From contig CAMVDK010000030.1 of the NCBI GenBank assembly GCA_947166165.1, positions 1 through 17,568 of the forward strand: 17,568 nucleotides of DNA, written 5' to 3'. Both the position numbers and the translations under genes were made by a program. This DNA is from an uncultured Porphyromonadaceae bacterium (GTDB taxonomy: Bacteria > Bacteroidota > Bacteroidia > Bacteroidales > Muribaculaceae). Shown here piece by piece: positions 13,727-17,568 of this stretch. Numbering within the stretch: position 1 is the stretch's first letter; each line of letters starts with the position of its first letter. Below the pieces are notes generated by a model, which was not told where the DNA came from, did not search any database, and worked only from the letters and a program-made list of their open reading frames with translations.

Positions 13727-15700
13727 ATGAAACAAGACGAAAGCACAATGATTCAACAGCAGGAGGAGATGTCGTTGCCCGACAATGCGTTCCGCCCGCT
13801 GAAAGACGGTGAGAAGTATATTCCCGTCATGCGGCCCGACCGCAACTACCCCGAGGTGACACCCTACTCGGTGTCGCTGGGCTTGATCATGGCCGTGATT
13901 TTCAGTGCCGCCGCGGCCTATCTGGGCCTGAAGGTGGGCCAGGTATTCGAGGCGGCCATCCCCATCGCCATCATCGCCGCCGGCATTGCCGGCGTGGCCA
14001 AGCGCAAGGACTCGCTGGGCGAGAACGTGATCATCCAGTCCATCGGCGCGTCGAGCGGACTGGTGGTGGCAGGTTCCATCTTCACCCTGCCTGCCCTCTA
14101 CATCCTGCAGGCCAAGTACCCCGACATCACGGTCAATTTCCTGGAGGTGTTCCTCAGCTCGGTGCTGGGCGGACTGCTGGGCCTGCTGTTCTTCATCCCC
14201 TTCCGCAAGTATTTCGTGAGCGAGAAGCATGGCGAGTTCCCCTTCCCCGAGGCCACGGCCACCACCCAGGTGCTCATCAGCGGCCAGAAAGGCGGCGCCC
14301 AGGCCAAGCCGCTGCTCATCGCCGGCCTGGTGGGCGGACTCTACGACTTTGCCGTGAGCACTTTCGGCTGGTGGAAAGAGGTGCTCAGCACCACGGCCAT
14401 CCCCGCTTTGCAGACGTTCACCGAGAACACCAAGATGCTCTTCAAAGTGAACACCGGTGCCGCCGTGCTCGGACTGGGCTATATCATCGGCCTGCGCTAC
14501 ACGTTCATCATCTTCGCCGGTTCGGCCTTCATCTGGTGGCTGGTGGTGCCCCTGCTGGGCAGCTACGGCGCCGCCGACATTGCCTCGCTGCCGGCCGACG
14601 ACATCTTCAAGAACTATGCCCGCTACATCGGTATCGGCGGCATCGCCATGAGCGGCATTCTGGGCATCATCAAGTCGTGGGGCGTGATTCGCAGTGCCGC
14701 CGGTCTGGCCGGCAAGGCCTTCGGAGGCGGCGGTGAGGACCAGAGCAAGGTGGAGCGCACGCAGCGCGACATCCCCATGCGCACGCTCATCTTCGCCCTG
14801 GCGGCAGCACTGCTGGTGACTTTCGTGTTCTTCTACATCGGCGTGATTGGCAACCTGATGCAGGCCATCGTGGCCTTCCTGGTGGTGGTGGTGATTGCCT
14901 TCCTGTTCACCACCGTGGCGGCCAACGCCATTGCCATCGTGGGCAGCAACCCGGTGAGCGGCATGACGCTGATGACACTCATCATCGCCAGTGGCATCTT
15001 TGTGGCTGTGGGCCTCGACGGCTACCGTGGCATCATGGCCTCGATGGTGATTGGCGGCGTGGTGTGCACCGCGCTGTCGATGGCCGGAGGCATGGTCACC
15101 GACCTCAAGGTGGGCTACTGGCTCGGCACCACCCCTGCCAAGCAGGAGGTGTGGAAGGGTGTGGGCACCCTGCTGAGCGCGGCCACTGTGGGCGGCGTGA
15201 TGATTATCCTGAACAAGACCTACGGCTTCACGGGCGACAACGCCCTGGTGGCTCCGCAGGCCAACGCCATGGCGGCCGTCATCGACCCGCTGATGATGGG
15301 CGGCGAGACACCGTGGATGCTCTACATCGTAGGTGCCATCCTGGCCCTGCTGCTCAACTGGCTCAATGTGCCGGCCCTGCCCTTCTCGCTGGGCATGTTC
15401 ATCCCGCTGCAGCTCAACGCCCCGCTGCTCATCGGCGGCATCGTGAGCTGGTTTGTGGGCAGCCGCAGCAAGAACGAGGCTGTCAACAAGGAGCGCACCG
15501 AGCGCGGCACCCTGCTGGCCAGCGGCTTCATTGCCGGTGGCGCACTGATGGGGGTGGTGAGCGCCGCGCTGCTGTTCTTCGGATTCAAGTACGAGACCAG
15601 CCTGAGCGAAACCACGCAGAACGTGCTCGGACTGGTGATGTATGCAGCCATTATCACTTACCTGATTGTGAGCTGCCTGCGCGCCAAGAAGGACGAGTGA
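13727..15700 (+). CDS. OPT-family oligopeptide (or metal-chelate) transporter
   Basis: This 657-residue polytopic inner-membrane protein of the OPT family has about 14-16 hydrophobic segments. The family imports oligopeptides or metal-chelate siderophore-like compounds using the proton gradient. Recognisable motifs are PYSVSLGLIMAVIFSAAAAY (46-65), GENVIIQSIGASSG (98-111), EFPFPEATATTQVL (170-183), GSNPVSGMT (407-415) and MVTDLKVGYWLGTTPAKQE (456-474). The length is normal for bacterial members. A hydrophilic loop near 333-350, Gly-rich then charged, is probably cytoplasmic. In-frame ATGs at 13748 and 13769 are possible alternative starts; the first ATG is kept. It lies 23 bases after the lipoprotein gene without its own visible promoter. 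Substrate cannot be told from the sequence. Confidence 0.95.
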   Translation: MKQDESTMIQQQEEMSLPDNAFRPLKDGEKYIPVMRPDRNYPEVTPYSVSLGLIMAVIFSAAAAYLGLKVGQVFEAAIPIAIIAAGIAGVAKRKDSLGENVIIQSIGASSGLVVAGSIFTLPALYILQAKYPDITVNFLEVFLSSVLGGLLGLLFFIPFRKYFVSEKHGEFPFPEATATTQVLISGQKGGAQAKPLLIAGLVGGLYDFAVSTFGWWKEVLSTTAIPALQTFTENTKMLFKVNTGAAVLGLGYIIGLRYTFIIFAGSAFIWWLVVPLLGSYGAADIASLPADDIFKNYARYIGIGGIAMSGILGIIKSWGVIRSAAGLAGKAFGGGGEDQSKVERTQRDIPMRTLIFALAAALLVTFVFFYIGVIGNLMQAIVAFLVVVVIAFLFTTVAANAIAIVGSNPVSGMTLMTLIIASGIFVAVGLDGYRGIMASMVIGGVVCTALSMAGGMVTDLKVGYWLGTTPAKQEVWKGVGTLLSAATVGGVMIILNKTYGFTGDNALVAPQANAMAAVIDPLMMGGETPWMLYIVGAILALLLNWLNVPALPFSLGMFIPLQLNAPLLIGGIVSWFVGSRSKNEAVNKERTERGTLLASGFIAGGALMGVVSAALLFFGFKYETSLSETTQNVLGLVMYAAIITYLIVSCLRAKKDE

Positions 15701-15732
15701 CAACTCGCAATGCATTACACAACATTAACACA

Positions 15733-15758
15733 GAGAGTGGGCGCCAAAGCCCACTCTC
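15733..15758 (+). terminator. Hairpin between the OPT and leucine-rich-repeat genes
   Basis: A perfect ten-base-pair GC-rich stem (GAGAGTGGGC at 15733-15742 with its complement at 15749-15758) has a six-base loop. It lies 32 bases after the OPT stop codon and 21 bases before the next start. The 3' flank (ATTCCTAAAA) has no real T-run. It is probably a terminator of the preceding unit, but could be a leader structure of the next gene, for which I see no TAnnTTTG promoter. Confidence 0.55.
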
Positions 15759-15779
15759 ATTCCTAAAAACCATCTTATC

Positions 15780-17568
15780 ATGCTAAAAAAATGTTTACTC
15801 ACAGCCGTCGGCCTGCTGCTCGCTATGGCAGCGAACGCCTATGTGACCAACTGGCCGCTCTATGGTGAGGTGGTTGTCGAAGACTATTATTTAGCCGACG
15901 ATAACTCCACCATTACCAATGAAACCGGCGCGTATTACCATTACCAGTATTGCCCGCTGCTGCAAATCGCCGCGCTGAAAAGCATCTACCCATCCAACGC
16001 GTCGGGCGAGCGCGACTTCGTGCTTGTGCCCACCTATATCATCGTCGATGGTGTGGCCTACCATGTGGTGGGTGTCTCCGGACAGTTGCTTGGCAATGAT
16101 GCGAACACCATCAAGAACATCTACCTCCACAACGAGTTGGAGTTTCTTGGCTCCAGGGCGCTGTATAACGCCACTGCCGTGTCGAGCATCACCATTCCCG
16201 CTTCGGTGAAGTCGATATCCTACGACATCTTCAGCGGTTTGACCGCCGCGTCGGCCATCCGCACACTCACCTTTGAGAACAGCTCCGAGCCGCTCATCAT
16301 CGATGGTGCCTATTCCAGCGGAAGCATGATCATCGCCAATCTGCCGTTACACACCCTGCACATGGGCCGAACCTTTGTCGGAAACTCCTACGGCACCACC
16401 AGTGGCAGCACGCTGCAGCAGACCCTTGTCAACCTTACCGTGGGCGGCAAGGGGACCGAGGTGAGCCCCAACATGTTCAAGGAGTTCAAAAACCTCACCA
16501 ACGTCACGTTTGATGCCGGGGTGGCATCGATTGGCGCCAATGCGTTCGAAAAATGTCTCAAACTGGAGAGCGTGACGATGTCGGCTGTGGCCCGCATTGG
16601 TGACTACGCTTTTGCCAGCGATAGCTTGATGACGACGCTGAGCCTGGGCGAGGGCGTGCGGTGGATCGGCAGTTACGCCTTCTACAAAGTCAAGCAGATT
16701 CCCTCGCTAACCCTGCCGGCGAGCCTCGACAGCCTGCACATGTGCGCGTTTGTAGGCATGACGGGCGTGCAGTCGTTCACCATCGCTGACTCCGACCGGC
16801 CGTTGCAACTCTTCGGCTCGGGAGCCGGGTTCTACGGCAGCTCGCTGGCAAGTCACATGACGGCGCTCGAGACTGCCTACATGGGGCGCAACATCACCCC
16901 CACCCCGCATGATTACCGCAAAACCACCGCCTTCTATGAGGCTCACCTGAAGCGGCTTACTGTAGGTGACCATGTGACGGCCATAGGCGCCAACGACTTC
17001 TATGGCTGCCAACAGCTGGAGCAGGTGCAGCTCGGCAGCAATCTGTCCAGCATAGGCGAAAAAGCGTTCTACGGCAACACCAGCCTGCGTGCCATCACCA
17101 TCCCCGACCGTGTGACCACCATCAGTTCAGAGGCCTTCTCGGGCGACTCGGCCATGACCACCCTGAATCTGGGTGCGGGTGTGAGATACATCTACGACTA
17201 CGCTTTCAACGGCTGCAAGCGGGTGACCTCGCTCACCCTGCCGGCGAGCCTCGACAGCCTGCACATGCGCGCGTTTGTAGGCATGACGGGCGTGCAGTCG
17301 CTCACCATCGCCGACACCGACCGACCGCTGAAGCTCTTCGGCTCGGGAGACGGGTTCTACGGCAGCTCGCTGGCAAGCCACATGACAGCGCTCGATAATG
17401 CCTACGTGGGGCGCAACATCACCCCCACCCCGCATGATTACCGCAAAAACACCGCCTTCTATGAGGCACACCTGAAGCGGCTTACTGTAGGCGACCACGT
17501 GACGGCCATAGGTGCCAACGACTTCTATGGCTGCCAACAGCTGGAGCAGGTGCAGCTCGGCAGCAATC
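15780..17568 (+). CDS. BspA-like leucine-rich-repeat surface protein (3' end beyond window)
   Basis: The frame is open from the ATG at 15780 to the window edge (596 codons plus one base), so only the N-terminal part is present. A signal peptide (residues 1-20, cleavage after Ala-Asn-Ala) precedes a short N-terminal region with strands such as FVLVPTYIIVDGVAYHVVGV. LRR_5 (TpLRR/BspA-type) repeats follow: SSITIPASVKSI, VTFDAGVASIGANAFEKC, LSLGEGVRWIGSYAFY, VQLGSNLSSIGEKAFYGN, AITIPDRVTTISSEAFSG. The phrase 'I-x-x-x-AF' recurs in the expected way. Members of this family are usually cell-surface or secreted proteins that bind host or microbial ligands; any sorting domain would lie beyond the window. 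From residue 136 the repeats are grouped in super-repeats of 173-175 codons. The start is supported by the signal peptide; no promoter is visible in the 79-base gap upstream. Confidence 0.92.
   Translation, partial: MLKKCLLTAVGLLLAMAANAYVTNWPLYGEVVVEDYYLADDNSTITNETGAYYHYQYCPLLQIAALKSIYPSNASGERDFVLVPTYIIVDGVAYHVVGVSGQLLGNDANTIKNIYLHNELEFLGSRALYNATAVSSITIPASVKSISYDIFSGLTAASAIRTLTFENSSEPLIIDGAYSSGSMIIANLPLHTLHMGRTFVGNSYGTTSGSTLQQTLVNLTVGGKGTEVSPNMFKEFKNLTNVTFDAGVASIGANAFEKCLKLESVTMSAVARIGDYAFASDSLMTTLSLGEGVRWIGSYAFYKVKQIPSLTLPASLDSLHMCAFVGMTGVQSFTIADSDRPLQLFGSGAGFYGSSLASHMTALETAYMGRNITPTPHDYRKTTAFYEAHLKRLTVGDHVTAIGANDFYGCQQLEQVQLGSNLSSIGEKAFYGNTSLRAITIPDRVTTISSEAFSGDSAMTTLNLGAGVRYIYDYAFNGCKRVTSLTLPASLDSLHMRAFVGMTGVQSLTIADTDRPLKLFGSGDGFYGSSLASHMTALDNAYVGRNITPTPHDYRKNTAFYEAHLKRLTVGDHVTAIGANDFYGCQQLEQVQLGSN
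16185..16703 (+). repeat. Diverged first super-repeat of the LRR gene
   Basis: This 519-base stretch (173 codons, residues 136-308) aligns by eye, at the protein level, with the two 175-codon units that follow. It opens with SITIPASV where they have SLTLPASL. It has HTLHMGRTFVGNSYG where they have TAYMGRNITPTPHD, LVNLTVGGKG where they have LKRLTVGDHV, and LTNVTFDAGVASIGANAF where they have LEQVQLGSNLSSIGEKAF. DNA similarity is low, so it looks like an older copy. Confidence 0.65.
16704..17568 (+). repeat. 525-base in-frame tandem direct repeat within the LRR gene
   Basis: Copy one is 16704-17228 (175 codons, residues 309-483). Copy two begins at 17229 and is cut at the window end after 340 bases. 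The two run in register at an exact offset of 525 bases, with about 20 mismatches in 340 positions by eye count and no gaps. Many of the differences are silent. Amino-acid changes include Cys to Arg in HMCAFVGM, Gln to Lys in RPLQLFG and Met to Val in TAYMGRN. The last base of the window still follows the alignment. Confidence 0.93.

Noticed and set aside
13718..15715. A 665-codon open frame on the minus strand opposite the OPT gene
   Set aside because: It has the same shadow character (His, Gln and Gly rich, no membrane segments or motifs), whereas the + strand frame has unmistakable OPT motifs.

Overview
The window looks like an ordinary chromosomal segment of a fairly GC-rich member of the Bacteroidales. 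Four things support this. Several intergenic regions carry the Bacteroidota promoter pattern (TTG, then 19-20 bases, then TAnnTTTG). The start sites are AT-rich rather than strong Shine-Dalgarno sites. A lipoprotein begins its mature part with Cys-Gly-Ser-Asp-Asp-Glu, a Bacteroides-type surface-export signal. The families present (a large alpha-2-macroglobulin-like protein, a YARHG protein, a BspA-type leucine-rich-repeat protein) are common in this order. The genus cannot be fixed from the sequence; Muribaculaceae or Prevotellaceae would fit. All genes are on the + strand. I see no phage, insertion sequence, CRISPR array or defence system.

Layout. (1) Positions 168-5105 hold a four-gene efflux operon behind a good promoter at 120-150: a TolC-type outer-membrane channel, an HlyD-type adaptor and two ABC-2 permeases. 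The adaptor and the first permease overlap by four bases. No ATPase is encoded here. (2) Positions 5261-10786 hold one very large secreted alpha-2-macroglobulin-like protein with its own promoter. It keeps the family architecture, but the thioester Cys-x-Glu-Gln motif is missing. (3) Positions 10787-11400 are mostly non-coding: a set of nested inverted repeats able to form a three-way junction, a promoter, tRNA-Pro(UGG), a terminator-like hairpin, and the promoter of the next gene. (4) Positions 11401-12384 encode a secreted YARHG-domain protein. (5) Positions 12467-15700 form a probable transcription unit with gaps of 22-23 bases: a small outer-membrane beta-barrel, a probably surface-exposed lipoprotein and an OPT-family oligopeptide transporter. 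(6) From 15780 to the window end runs an incomplete BspA-like leucine-rich-repeat protein built of 173-175-codon super-repeats, the last two about 94% identical in DNA.

How the genes may work together. The first operon provides all envelope-spanning parts of a tripartite exporter and must borrow an ATPase from elsewhere if it works as an ABC exporter. Most other products act at or beyond the envelope: a periplasmic or surface macroglobulin, an outer-membrane barrel, a surface lipoprotein, a peptide or metal-chelate importer, and a repeat-rich surface protein. The neighbourhood is therefore envelope-centred, but no single pathway is evident. The most notable items are the super-repeat in the last gene, the structured element at 10815-10910, the thioester-less macroglobulin and the missing ATPase.
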